A DNA stretch of 64,000 bases from Cellulosimicrobium cellulans (lineage in GTDB: Bacteria; Actinomycetota; Actinomycetes; Actinomycetales; Cellulomonadaceae). Each line of letters starts with the position of its first letter. Position 1 is the stretch's first letter. The notes beneath the pieces were generated by a model, which did not search any database, was not told the origin of the DNA, and saw nothing but the letters and a program-made list of their open reading frames with translations. The stretch lies in the NCBI RefSeq assembly GCF_006539945.1, contig NZ_BJNZ01000008.1:1-64000 (forward strand), in the 5' to 3' direction. The translations under genes and the position numbers were made by a program. This document shows positions 1-8,271 of this stretch, piece by piece.

Positions 1-316
1 AAGGGGCGTCAGAGCGGCGCTCCTCGAACCCACGGCCGACAGACCAGGGCGACGGCGCCGCAGCCCCGAGCACCGAGACCACCCCCGCCGCGGACCCAAC
101 CACGGCTCTACCTCGCGCGACCACGGCTCTACCTCGCGCGACCACGGCTCTACCTCGCGCGACCACGGCTCTACCTCGCGCGACCACGGCTCTACCTCGC
201 GCGACCACGGCTCTACCTCGCGGGACCACGGTTCTACCTCGGCAGAAGGGGCCGCTCGTGTCAGGGCCGGGCGGTAGGGTCGTGCGGGTATTTTCCACCG
301 ACCTCAGGAGAACCCC
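1..316. other. non-coding leader with tandem array
   Basis: No credible gene is visible in this stretch. It holds the 21-bp tandem array at 99-245. It also has two TAnnnT boxes that could be the -10 of the small gene at 317: TAGGGT at 275-280 and TATTTT at 289-294. The first 98 bases show nothing recognisable and may be the end of an intergenic region that begins outside the window. Confidence 0.6.
99..245. repeat. 21-bp tandem repeat array, 7 copies
   Basis: Seven head-to-tail copies of a 21-base unit that begins ACCACGGCTCTACC. Copies 1 to 5 (99-203) are identical. Copy 6 (204-224) ends CGGG instead of CGCG. Copy 7 (225-245) has GGTTC for GGCTC and a diverged end, so the array decays at its right edge. 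The unit is a multiple of three, but no start codon with a ribosome site precedes it, so coding is unlikely. There are no spacers, so this is not a CRISPR array. Confidence 0.9.
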
Positions 317-439
317 GTGGCCTGGCAGCCGACCGATCCCCGACAGCGTGCACGGCGCAACCGTCGCGTCGCGATGATCGTCGTGGCGGCGCTCCTCGCG
401 ACGTTCCTCATCCCCGCGCTCGCGATCGTGCTGTCCTGA
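317..439 (+). CDS. small single-pass membrane peptide (40 aa)
   Basis: Short open frame of 40 codons from GTG, with AGGAG six bases upstream (306-310). The first 18 residues are rich in Arg and Gln (RQRARRNRR). They are followed by one hydrophobic helix of about 20 residues to the C-terminus, so it reads as a tail-anchored or single-span inner-membrane peptide with a positive cytoplasmic N-terminus. It ends 7 bases before the winged-helix gene and is probably co-transcribed with it. I do not recognise the family. The good ribosome site and clean topology support it, but the length makes it uncertain. Confidence 0.55.
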   Translation: MAWQPTDPRQRARRNRRVAMIVVAALLATFLIPALAIVLS

Positions 440-446
440 CCAGCCG

Positions 447-1757
447 ATGGGCGACGGGCGGTTCGGGCCGCGGCTGAGCCACGACGACCTCAACCGCGCG
501 CTGCTCGCGCGCCAGCACCTCGATGCCCCGCGCGCGGCATCGGTGCTGGACGAGGTACGGCACCTCGTCGGGCTCCAGTCGCAGGTGCCGTCGTCGCCGT
601 ACCCCGCCCTGTGGTCGCGGCTCGCGGCGTTCGCGCCCGACGACCTGGGCTCGCTCCTCACCGACCGCGAGGTCGTGCGCGTGGGCGCGCTGCGCGGCAC
701 GGTGCACCTGGTCGCCGCGGACGACGCGCTGGCACTCACGGCGCTGGTGCGGCCAACGCTCGCCGCGTACCTGCGGGCGAAGAACCAGCACGGCGCGGCC
801 CTCGCGGACGTGGACCTCGACGATCTCGAGGAGGTCGCGCGCGGCCTGCTCGACGAGCCGCTCACCTCGGTCGAGCTCGGCAGGCGGCTCGCGGAGCGGT
901 GGCCGGACGTCGACCCCAAGCACCTCGCGTACGGGGCGCGCTGCCTGCTGCCGCTGGTCCAGGTGCCGCCGCGCGGGCTCTGGGGAGCGAGCGGGCCGGG
1001 CACCACGACCACGTGGACGACGGCGCAGGCGTGGCTCGGCGGGTCGGACCCGGTCCTCGACGCGGTCGCGCACGAGACGGACCCCGACGCCGTCCTCGCG
1101 ACCCGCGTCGGGCTCGTGCGGCGCTACCTGGCGGCGTTCGGCCCGGCCTCCGTGGTCGACGCGCAGCGGTGGGCGGGGCTGACCCGGCTCAAGGCCGCGT
1201 TCGACGTGCTGCGTCCCGAGCTCGTGACGTTCACGGGCCCGGACGGCAAGGAGCTCTTCGACCTCCCCGGCGCGCCCCGCCCACCGGGCGACGCGCCCGT
1301 GCCGGTGATCATGGCCGGCGACTTCGACAACCTCGTCCTCTCCCACGACGACCGGACGCGGATCCTCGGCGACGTGCCGGTCAAGAGCGTCGTGAGCATC
1401 AACGGCCAGGTCGCGGCGACGGTGCTCGTCGACGGGCGCGTGGCCGGGGCGTGGACGGCGCGGCCCACCGCCACGACCACCCCGTCCGCCCCCGCCCGGG
1501 CGACGACGGGAGCGACGTCGCCCGACGAGCCTGCGGACGACGTCGTGCACGTCGAGGTGCGCCCGCTGCGCGGCCCCGCGGGTGAGGTGACCCCGGACGG
1601 CACGGCTGCCGGCGGAGCGGGCGACGCCGACGTCCGCCGCTCCCCCGCGGACCGGCTCCACGAGCCCGGCGTGCGCGACGCGGTCGTCGCGCGAGCCGAG
1701 GACTGGGTCCGGTGCGCGTGGCCGGGCGCGCGGGCGCGCGTCGTCGTGCACGACTGA
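447..1757 (+). CDS. winged-helix DNA-binding domain protein (AlkZ-like family)
   Basis: 436 aa soluble protein. The N-terminal third has the pattern of the HTH_42/AlkZ-like family: a leading helix with LSHDDLNRALLARQHL, then HLVGLQSQVPSSPY, a glycine-arginine turn (VGALRGTVHLV), and later sections with GLVRRYLAAFGPAS and GDFDNLVLSHDDR. Known members include YcaQ/AlkZ DNA glycosylases that unhook crosslinks, but most actinobacterial homologues are uncharacterised and glycosylase activity is not shown here. The C-terminal 100 residues are Ala/Thr/Pro-rich around residues 345-375, probably a linker, before a final helical part. The ATG start is 7 bases after the small upstream peptide. Confidence 0.8.
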   Translation: MGDGRFGPRLSHDDLNRALLARQHLDAPRAASVLDEVRHLVGLQSQVPSSPYPALWSRLAAFAPDDLGSLLTDREVVRVGALRGTVHLVAADDALALTALVRPTLAAYLRAKNQHGAALADVDLDDLEEVARGLLDEPLTSVELGRRLAERWPDVDPKHLAYGARCLLPLVQVPPRGLWGASGPGTTTTWTTAQAWLGGSDPVLDAVAHETDPDAVLATRVGLVRRYLAAFGPASVVDAQRWAGLTRLKAAFDVLRPELVTFTGPDGKELFDLPGAPRPPGDAPVPVIMAGDFDNLVLSHDDRTRILGDVPVKSVVSINGQVAATVLVDGRVAGAWTARPTATTTPSAPARATTGATSPDEPADDVVHVEVRPLRGPAGEVTPDGTAAGGAGDADVRRSPADRLHEPGVRDAVVARAEDWVRCAWPGARARVVVHD

Positions 1758-1777
1758 GCGGGTCCCACGAGCCACGG

Positions 1778-1819
1778 CCGGGAGCCGGGAGCCGGGAGCC
1801 GGGAGCCGGGAGCCGGGAA
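1778..1819. repeat. 7-bp tandem repeat (CCGGGAG)
   Basis: Five perfect head-to-tail copies of the heptamer CCGGGAG (1778-1812) plus a partial sixth copy. They sit in the 68-base gap between the convergent winged-helix and SpoIIM-type genes. The array looks like a slippage-prone microsatellite and has no obvious function. Confidence 0.85.
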
Positions 1820-1825
1820 GAAGCG

Positions 1826-2815
1826 TCAGGCCGCGACCGGGGCGACGTCGCCCGCGTGGTCGGCGGTGAGGTCACCGGTCTCGCCGGCCGCCACGGCGCG
1901 ACGGCCGAGCACGATCGTGTAGACCCAGAACCCGGCGAGCGCGATCGCGCCGATGACGATCTTGAGCCACCAGGGCATGGTCGAGCCCGTGACGAAGCCC
2001 TCGATGACGCCGGAGACCGCGAGCGCGATGACGAGCCCGATCGCGACCGTGACGAGCGCGCGGGCCTCCTGCGCAAGGGCACGCGAGCGCGGCAGCGGGC
2101 CGGGGTCGACCCAGGCCCAGAAGATCCGCAGGCCCGCGGCGCCGGCGACGAACACGGACATGAGCTCGAGCAGGCCGTGCGGCGCGATGAGCTGGAGGAA
2201 GAGCCCGAGCTCGCCGTGCGCGGCCATCATCCCGCCGGTCGACCCGATGGCTACGGCGTTGGAGAACAGCACGTAGGCGGGGAAGATCCCCGTGATGCCC
2301 AGGCCGATGCACTGGGCCGCGATCCAGGCGTTGTTGGTCCAGACGACGGTGGCGAAGTCGAGGCCGGGATCGTAGTACGACGCGAACGCCTCGTTCACGT
2401 AGTTCTCCTGGACGCTCGGCGGCCCCATGGACGCGAGGCCCTCGGGCGTCGTCGCGACCCAGATCCCCGCGACGAGCGCCACGACGAGGCACGCGACCGT
2501 CACGCCGACCGACCACCACCGGATCCGGTAGAGGGCCGCGGGCAGGGACACCGTGAGGAACCGCACGACGTCGCGCCACGCAGGCTCGTGCGCCCCGGCG
2601 ATGCGAGTCCGGGCCTTGCCCAGGAGCACGGACAGTCGCGAGATGAGCACGGGATCCGGCGCGACGGACCGGACGGTCGACAGGTGCGTCGCGACGGCCT
2701 GGTACAGCCGAACCAGCTCGTCCGCCTCGGCGCCGTCGAGCGTGCGCCGCGAGGTGAGGGTCTCCAGGCGGTCCCACTGCGCGCGGTGCACGTCGGTGAA
2801 GGCGTCGAGGTCCAC
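1826..2815 (-). CDS. SpoIIM-family (stage II sporulation M / DUF95) membrane protein
   Basis: 329 aa. A cytoplasmic N-terminal helical region (residues 1-85; DLDAFTDVHRAQW, then EADELVRLYQAVATHL) precedes several membrane spans. A conserved loop (PPSVQENYVNEAFASYY, NNAWIAAQCIGLGITG) and an HGLLE motif follow; these are hallmarks of actinobacterial SpoIIM-like proteins. Function is unknown outside sporulation, and this organism type does not sporulate. The GTG start at 2815 gives the usual family N-terminus; upstream codons are extra. It is divergent from the RDD gene, a pairing common in actinobacteria. A CAGGGT box lies 7 bases before the start. Confidence 0.85.
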   Translation of the reverse strand: MDLDAFTDVHRAQWDRLETLTSRRTLDGAEADELVRLYQAVATHLSTVRSVAPDPVLISRLSVLLGKARTRIAGAHEPAWRDVVRFLTVSLPAALYRIRWWSVGVTVACLVVALVAGIWVATTPEGLASMGPPSVQENYVNEAFASYYDPGLDFATVVWTNNAWIAAQCIGLGITGIFPAYVLFSNAVAIGSTGGMMAAHGELGLFLQLIAPHGLLELMSVFVAGAAGLRIFWAWVDPGPLPRSRALAQEARALVTVAIGLVIALAVSGVIEGFVTGSTMPWWLKIVIGAIALAGFWVYTIVLGRRAVAAGETGDLTADHAGDVAPVAA

Positions 2816-2904
2816 GACCGATACCCTGCCACACGGGGCGTGCCGCCGGTGCGCCGACCGGTGCGCGGGCACGGGCCCGTGACGGAACGAGGGTGAGGAG
2901 CAGC

Positions 2905-3723
2905 GTGCGGGACGGCATCCTGATCGGCGAGGGCGTGGTCCTCGACGCGCGACCGGCGTCGTTCGTCACGCGCGGCCTCGCGCTCTTCCTCGACATGCTG
3001 ACGCTCTTCGTCGCGCTGTTCGCGCTGCTCTTCGCGACGTCGGGCTCGCTCGAGCTGGTCGACCCGGACTTCGCCCCGGCCATCGGCATCGCGCTCGCCG
3101 CCCTCGTCATGGTCGTGATCCCCACGACCGTCGAGACGCTCTCGCGCGGCCGCTCGCTCGGCAAGCTGGCGCTGGGCATCCGGGTCGTGCGCGACGACGG
3201 CGGCCCGGTCCGCTTCCGGCACGCCTTCCTGCGCGCCCTGGTCGGCATCGGCGAGATCTGGCTGACGCTCGGCTCCGTCGCGCTCGTCGCGTCGCTGACG
3301 AACGACAAGGGCAAGCGCCTCGGCGACATGGCGGCGGGGACGTACGCGATCCGGGTGCGGGGCGGGCGGCCGACGCTCGCGCCGCTCGTCATGCCTCCGT
3401 ACCTCGCCGCGTGGGCGTCCCACGCCGACATGCGGCGCCTGCCCGACGGCCTCGCGCTCGCGGCGCGGCAGTTCCTGGCGCGTGCGAACAAGCTCCACCC
3501 GGCGTCGCGGGCCCGGCTGGGCCAGGAGCTCGCTGGGCAGGTCGAGCGATACGTCGCGCCCGGACCGCCGCCCGGCACGCACCCGGAGACGTTCCTCCTG
3601 GCGGTGCTCGCCGAGCGGCGCGACCGGGACTGGGCGACGGCGCAGCGCGCGCAGGCGCTCGCCGGGGAGCAGGCCGAGCTGCTGCACCGGCTCCCCTACT
3701 CGATCCCTGACCCCACGCGCTGA
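2905..3723 (+). CDS. RDD-family integral membrane protein
   Basis: 272 aa. The RDD domain occupies about residues 10-150. It has an Arg near the first span (DARPASFVTRGLALFLDML), a second hydrophobic segment, and the signature GRSLGKLALGIRVVRDDGGPV with a later RLGDMAAGTYAIRV. The remaining 120 residues are soluble and helical. RDD proteins are small transporter-like or accessory membrane proteins; some work in Na+/H+ exchange, but no substrate can be read from the sequence. I chose GTG 2905 because AGGAG lies four bases upstream; GTG 2893 would add four residues. Its last 28 bases overlap the convergent acyltransferase gene. Confidence 0.85.
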   Translation: MRDGILIGEGVVLDARPASFVTRGLALFLDMLTLFVALFALLFATSGSLELVDPDFAPAIGIALAALVMVVIPTTVETLSRGRSLGKLALGIRVVRDDGGPVRFRHAFLRALVGIGEIWLTLGSVALVASLTNDKGKRLGDMAAGTYAIRVRGGRPTLAPLVMPPYLAAWASHADMRRLPDGLALAARQFLARANKLHPASRARLGQELAGQVERYVAPGPPPGTHPETFLLAVLAERRDRDWATAQRAQALAGEQAELLHRLPYSIPDPTR

Positions 3724-5096
3724 CGCCGCGACGCGCGCCGCACGGGACGCGCGTCCTCGAACCGGCCGACGACGCGGGAGATGCCCAGGAGCACGAGCGC
3801 GAAGGCGCCGAACCAGACCGGGCGGCTCGCCCACCAGTCGGCGCTGCCCGGTACCGGGAGCTGCTGACCGAGCACCACGAGCACCGTCCCGACGACGACG
3901 ATCATCGCCGTGAGGTGCCACAGGTAGACGGTCATCGACCGTCGGGCGAGACCCGCGACGACCGCCCGGCCGCGCCCGTCCGCCCAGCGCACGAGCGGCC
4001 CGCGGGCGGCGAGCGCGAGCGCGACGAGCGCGACCGCGTGCAGGACGACCGGCGCCGTCGGCGGGCCGAGGTTCGACATCGCGTCTCCCGGCATGCCGAT
4101 GAGCGAGACCGGGTACGGCCCGACGACGACGAGCAGGGCCGCGAGCGCCGCCGCCGCGAGCCCGATCCCGATGAGCGCGAGCGGCCGCGGGAGGACGGCG
4201 ACGGGCACCACGCGTCCCCGCCGCACGACCCGCGTCCCCGAGCGCGCGTCGGCGTACAGGAGCCCGATCGCGTAGGGGACGGCCCACACGAGCACGACGT
4301 CGACCAGCGCGAGGCGTTCCAGCCCGGCGCCGAAGCGCAGCGCCTCGACGGCGAGCGGCGCGGCGGCGAGCGCCCCCACGGTCCACCAGCCCGCGGCGTG
4401 CAGCGCGCGGCGCAGGAGCGGCGTGAGCACGACGAGGCCGAGGTACACCGCGAGGAACCACAGGAGCTGCGGCGCGAGCGTCGCGAGCGAGCGCACCGCG
4501 TCCCCGGGCAGCCCGACCGCGAGCAGCACCCCGATCGCGACGGCCCACGCCCCGACGAACACCCCGACGGGCCGCAGCAGCCGGGGCACGCGCCGTCCGG
4601 CGAGCCGTGCACCGGCCGCGAGGTCGGCGAGGACGCTCGGGCGCGCCACCACCCGCCCGGCACCCGCCGGCCCGGGCGAGCGACCGCCGTCGGGCCCACG
4701 CCGCAGCCCGTACGTGGCCGAGGCGCCGGCGGCGAAGAACAGGAGCGCGAGGACCTGGAGCACCCAGGTGACGGTCCAGCCGGCGCCGTGCGCGAGGGCG
4801 TTGCCGATGCGCAGGTGCTCGCCGTCCCACGTCGCGTCCGCCATGAGCCAGTGCACCGTCAGGACGCTGAGCGTCGCGAGGGCCCGCACGGCGTCGACGA
4901 ACACGTCGCGCCGCGGTCGGCGAAGGTCGTCCGCGGCGCTGAGGCGGACCGGTGCGGTGCCCGGCGTCCGCGCGGTGCCCGACGACGGTCGGTCCCGGTG
5001 GGGCTGCACACCGCCCGGGGGCGACGGTCGGGCGGGGGCGGGTCGCGCGCGGGACGGCGAGCGGGTCGGGGACGGCGGCGGCGACAGGACGGCCAC
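3696..5096 (-). CDS. acyltransferase 3 family membrane protein
   Basis: 466 aa with a disordered Pro/Arg/Ser-rich N-terminus (about 65 residues) and roughly ten membrane helices. The first helix carries the acyltransferase-3 pattern: an Arg in FVDAVRALATLSVLTVHW and the His of VHW, expected at the active site. A late segment (RRSMTVYLWHLTAMI) also fits the family. Such enzymes move acyl groups from cytoplasmic donors to extracytoplasmic glycans or lipids; the acceptor cannot be told. GTG 5096 is preferred over the TTG at 5108 because GGAG sits seven bases before it. The gene overlaps the RDD gene tail-to-tail by 28 bp. Confidence 0.8.
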   Translation of the reverse strand: MAVLSPPPSPTRSPSRARPAPARPSPPGGVQPHRDRPSSGTARTPGTAPVRLSAADDLRRPRRDVFVDAVRALATLSVLTVHWLMADATWDGEHLRIGNALAHGAGWTVTWVLQVLALLFFAAGASATYGLRRGPDGGRSPGPAGAGRVVARPSVLADLAAGARLAGRRVPRLLRPVGVFVGAWAVAIGVLLAVGLPGDAVRSLATLAPQLLWFLAVYLGLVVLTPLLRRALHAAGWWTVGALAAAPLAVEALRFGAGLERLALVDVVLVWAVPYAIGLLYADARSGTRVVRRGRVVPVAVLPRPLALIGIGLAAAALAALLVVVGPYPVSLIGMPGDAMSNLGPPTAPVVLHAVALVALALAARGPLVRWADGRGRAVVAGLARRSMTVYLWHLTAMIVVVGTVLVVLGQQLPVPGSADWWASRPVWFGAFALVLLGISRVVGRFEDARPVRRASRRQRVGSGIE

Positions 5097-5238
5097 GGGA
5101 TGCTCCAAGGTCGGCGAGCCCGGGGGGATCCCCGGTGCTCACCAGTCTCGAAACATCCCGTTCGTCCCGGTACGGGACGGTCCCCCGAGCCGTTCGCGGC
5201 GGACCACCTGGTCCGACGGGGGTTGTCCCCCGCCCCGC

Positions 5239-5898
5239 TCAGACCTTGAGGTAGCGCAGCACGGCGAGCACGCGGCGGTGGTCGCCCGCGTCCTGGGGCA
5301 GGCCGAGCTTGCCGAAGATCGACGTGACGTTCTTCTCGACCGCGCCGTAGGAGAGGAACAGCGCCTCAGCGATCGCGGAGTTCGACCGCCCCTGCGCCAT
5401 GAGCTCCAGGACCTCGGTCTCGCGGGGCGTGAGGCGCGCCAGCCCGTCGTCGGAGCGTGACGCGCCCATGAGCTGGCTCACGACCTCGGGGTCGAGGACG
5501 GTCTGCCCGGCCGCGATGCGCGTGAGCGCGTCCACGAACTCGGCGACGTCCGCGACGCGGTCCTTGAGCAGGTACCCGACGCCGCGCGCGCCTCCGGTGA
5601 GCAGCTCGCTCGCGAACCGCGTCTCGACGTACTGGGAGAACAGGAGCACGCCGAGGTCGGGGTGCGCGGCGCGCAGCGCGAGGGCGGCGCGCAGGCCCTC
5701 GTCGGTGAACGTCGGGGGCATGCGGATGTCGACGACGGCGACGTCGGGCAGGGCGTCCTCGGCCGCGAGCCGGGAGACCCGCGCGACGAGCTCGTCGCCG
5801 TCCGCGACCGCCGCCACGACCTCGTGGCCGCGGCGCGTGACGAGCGCGACGAGCCCGTCGCGCAGGATGGCGGAGTCCTCGGCGATGGCGAGCCGCAT
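5239..5898 (-). CDS. LuxR/NarL-family response regulator
   Basis: 219 aa. The receiver domain (residues 1-125) has the acidic pair at E7-D8, the phosphoacceptor Asp near residue 57 (VVDIRMP) and the conserved Lys of LLKD. The C-terminal LuxR helix-turn-helix has LTPRETEVLELMAQGRSN and the recognition-helix region GAVEKNVTSIFGKLGL. It lies 115 bases downstream of the histidine kinase on the same strand, so the two form a two-component system. The start codon is ATG, with GGAAGGA five bases upstream. The target genes are not evident. The stop is followed by about 140 bases that contain short GC hairpins. Confidence 0.92.
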   Translation of the reverse strand: MRLAIAEDSAILRDGLVALVTRRGHEVVAAVADGDELVARVSRLAAEDALPDVAVVDIRMPPTFTDEGLRAALALRAAHPDLGVLLFSQYVETRFASELLTGGARGVGYLLKDRVADVAEFVDALTRIAAGQTVLDPEVVSQLMGASRSDDGLARLTPRETEVLELMAQGRSNSAIAEALFLSYGAVEKNVTSIFGKLGLPQDAGDHRRVLAVLRYLKV

Positions 5899-6013
5899 GG
5901 TGTCCTTCCGGTCGGGCGGGCCGTGCGACGGCCCCGGCGGGCGGGATGCCCCGGGGACATCGTGCCCGACGCCGTCCGCGCGGACCGGCAGGACACGGTC
6001 GTCCGTGCGCACG

Positions 6014-7525
6014 TCAGACCCGGACGGGGAGGAGGACCGTGACGACCGTCGGGCCGCCGACCGGGCTCGTGAGCTCGAACGTGCCGTCCACGGAGCGCAC
6101 GCGCTCCGCGAGGCCCGCGAGGCCGGACCGCTGGCCGTCGGACCCGGGCTGCACGACGCGCGCGCCACCCTGGCCGTCGTCGCGCACCCGCAGGCGCAGC
6201 CGCGCGCCGCGACCGCTCCCCTGCCGCTCGACGAGCACGTACACGCCCGTCGCCCGCGCGTGCTTGACCGCGTTCGTCACGAGCTCGGCGACGCAGAAGT
6301 ACGCGATCGACTCCACGGCCGGCGCGAGCCGACCGGACGCCTCGACGGCGGGGTCGACGTCGACCGTGACCGGGAGCGGCGAGCGCGCCGCGAGCGTCTC
6401 GAGCGCGACGGCGAGCCCGTTGTCGAGCGCCGGCGGGTGGATGCCGCGGGCGAGCTCTCGGAGCTCGACGAGCGCCTCCTTGGTCGACGAGTGGGCGAGG
6501 TCGACCAGCTCGAGCGCCTCGTCGGGGTCGCCGCCCGACGCGAGCTGCTCCTTGGCCTCGCCGAGCTGCATCGCGACGGCGACCAGACGCGCCTGGGTGC
6601 CGTCGTGCAGGTCGCGCTCGATGCGCCGCAGCTTCGCGTCGGCGTCCTCGACGGTGCGGCCGCGCGACTCCTCGAGGTCGGCGACGCGCAGGCTCGAGAG
6701 CGTCGGGCCGAGCAGCGCGACGGTGAGCGCCCGGAAGAGCTGGGCGAATCCGCGCGTGACCTGCGCCCAGAGCCAGAGGAAGAGCAGGCCGACCAGGACG
6801 AGGCCGAGCTGGCGCACGGGGGTGTCCACGTACCAGTCCACCCCGAACGACGCTCCGCGGTGCCACGACCCGTCGCTCGCCTGCTGGAGGGGGAGCCAGC
6901 GCGACCAGATCCAGTGCGTCGTCCCGCCGAGCCCGACGGCGAGGAAGACGGTGCTCACCACGAACGACACGATCGCGAGGGGGAAGGTGACGAGGAGGAA
7001 GAGCACGGCACGCCACCCGGTCCCGTCGCCGATGCCGCTCCACAGCGTGCTCCAGAACCCGCGGCGCCGGACGTACGGCGCGGGGGCGGCGACGTCGATG
7101 CCGAGCGCCGAGCGCGCCAGGGAGCGGTACATCGAGCCCCACCCCCGCCCGCCGACCACGACCCAGCCCGCGACGACGAGGCCGATGACCGGCACCAGCA
7201 TCGCCACGAGGAAGACGACCGCGAACAGCCCGTAGGTGAACGCGAACGGGGCGAGGAGGATCGCGAGCCACAGGTACCCGTACGCGCGCCACGTCTGCCG
7301 GTGGAACGGCGCGCTCGCGAACGCCACCCGCTCACGGTGGTCGACATACCGCGGGTCGGGCTGCGTGCCGGCGAACGTCGTCGGGTCCCCCGCCGTCGCG
7401 GCCGTCGCGGCCGTCGCGGCGACGCTCGTCGGAGGTGCGGTCGGCGCCGGTCCCGGGGTCAGGGTGCCCGACGTCGGGTCGCCCGCGGGCACGACGCTCG
7501 GCTGGTCAGGGGTCACGGCAGTCAT
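6014..7525 (-). CDS. sensor histidine kinase (HisKA_3 type)
   Basis: 503 aa. It begins with a low-complexity Ala/Thr/Pro tail (residues 1-55, including a 9-base coding repeat for Ala-Ala-Thr). A membrane sensor region with about five or six spans follows (80-260), resembling the PF13796-type putative sensor. The dimerisation box has ERDLHDGTQARL with the phospho-His near residue 307. The HATPase domain has FCVAELVTNAVKHARA and VRDDGQGGA. It is the partner of the response regulator downstream. The signal sensed is unknown; homologues often answer cell-envelope stress. A GAGACT box lies six bases before the ATG, so the mRNA may be leaderless. Confidence 0.9.
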   Translation of the reverse strand: MTAVTPDQPSVVPAGDPTSGTLTPGPAPTAPPTSVAATAATAATAGDPTTFAGTQPDPRYVDHRERVAFASAPFHRQTWRAYGYLWLAILLAPFAFTYGLFAVVFLVAMLVPVIGLVVAGWVVVGGRGWGSMYRSLARSALGIDVAAPAPYVRRRGFWSTLWSGIGDGTGWRAVLFLLVTFPLAIVSFVVSTVFLAVGLGGTTHWIWSRWLPLQQASDGSWHRGASFGVDWYVDTPVRQLGLVLVGLLFLWLWAQVTRGFAQLFRALTVALLGPTLSSLRVADLEESRGRTVEDADAKLRRIERDLHDGTQARLVAVAMQLGEAKEQLASGGDPDEALELVDLAHSSTKEALVELRELARGIHPPALDNGLAVALETLAARSPLPVTVDVDPAVEASGRLAPAVESIAYFCVAELVTNAVKHARATGVYVLVERQGSGRGARLRLRVRDDGQGGARVVQPGSDGQRSGLAGLAERVRSVDGTFELTSPVGGPTVVTVLLPVRV

Positions 7526-7618
7526 GGTGCCAGTCTCGGCGAGCCGCGGTCACGACGACAGGGTGGCCGCCGCCGCGCCGGGGTGGGGACAACCCCCGTG
7601 TCACCCGGCGCGGCCGGG

Positions 7619-8236
7619 TCAGTGCAGGAGGTACTTGACGGCGATGACCACGCCCGCGAACGCCGCGGCGAGCAGCGTCTCCCCGGCGAGCCGTGCGCCC
7701 CGGGCACCCGCCCGGTACGCGGCGAGGAAGCCGACGACGCCGAGGAGGAGCACGGTGAACCACACCGCGACGAGCGCGGCGTTCTCCACGTCGAGCCCGA
7801 ACGCGTACGCGAGCAGGTAGACCCCGATCCCGGGGACCGCACCGAGCAGCACGCCGACGTTGAGCCGGAGAGCCGTGAGGGTGCGGTCCCACAGGGAGTG
7901 CCCGCTGTCGTGGAAGCGCCCGCTGACCGCGTCCACGTAGCAGTGCGCGAGCCAGTACCCGACGGCGACGAGGCCCGTCGCGACGACCACCCGGTCTCCC
8001 GTCGGGGCGTGCACGCTCGACACCGCCATGACGAACCCCGCGACGATCGCGCCGTAGAGCAGGTCGTGCGGGGGCTCGCGCTCCCACCGGTCGCCCACCC
8101 GGTGCCACAACGGCCGGACGCCCGGAGGCGGTCCCTCCGGCTCGCCGTCGACCGGCGGACCGGCCTGTCCCGCCGCGCCCCCGCCCGCGGGGGGCGAGGG
8201 CACGGCGGAGCGACGCTCGTCGGGCGACAGGTCCAT
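7619..8236 (-). CDS. hypothetical membrane protein
   Basis: 205 aa. A charged, Pro/Gly-rich cytoplasmic N-terminus of about 60 residues is followed by roughly five hydrophobic helices. The loop HCYVDAVSGRFHDSGHSLWDR, rich in His and Asp, lies between the second and third spans and could bind metal. I do not recognise a named family. ATG 8236 is chosen because GAGGAGG sits three to four bases upstream. It follows ahcY by 35 bases on the same strand and precedes the kinase gene by 93, so it may be read through from ahcY. Confidence 0.7.
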   Translation of the reverse strand: MDLSPDERRSAVPSPPAGGGAAGQAGPPVDGEPEGPPPGVRPLWHRVGDRWEREPPHDLLYGAIVAGFVMAVSSVHAPTGDRVVVATGLVAVGYWLAHCYVDAVSGRFHDSGHSLWDRTLTALRLNVGVLLGAVPGIGVYLLAYAFGLDVENAALVAVWFTVLLLGVVGFLAAYRAGARGARLAGETLLAAAFAGVVIAVKYLLH

Positions 8237-8271
8237 GCGGCCTCCTCGTGGCACGACCGGGTGGTCGACGC

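Noticed and set aside
99-245. CRISPR-like array
   Set aside because: The 21-bp units are directly adjacent with no unique spacers, and no cas genes are in the window.
2500-5142. 880-codon minus-strand frame over SpoIIM, RDD and acyltransferase genes
   Set aside because: It crosses three well-supported genes in the wrong frame and has only low-complexity sequence.
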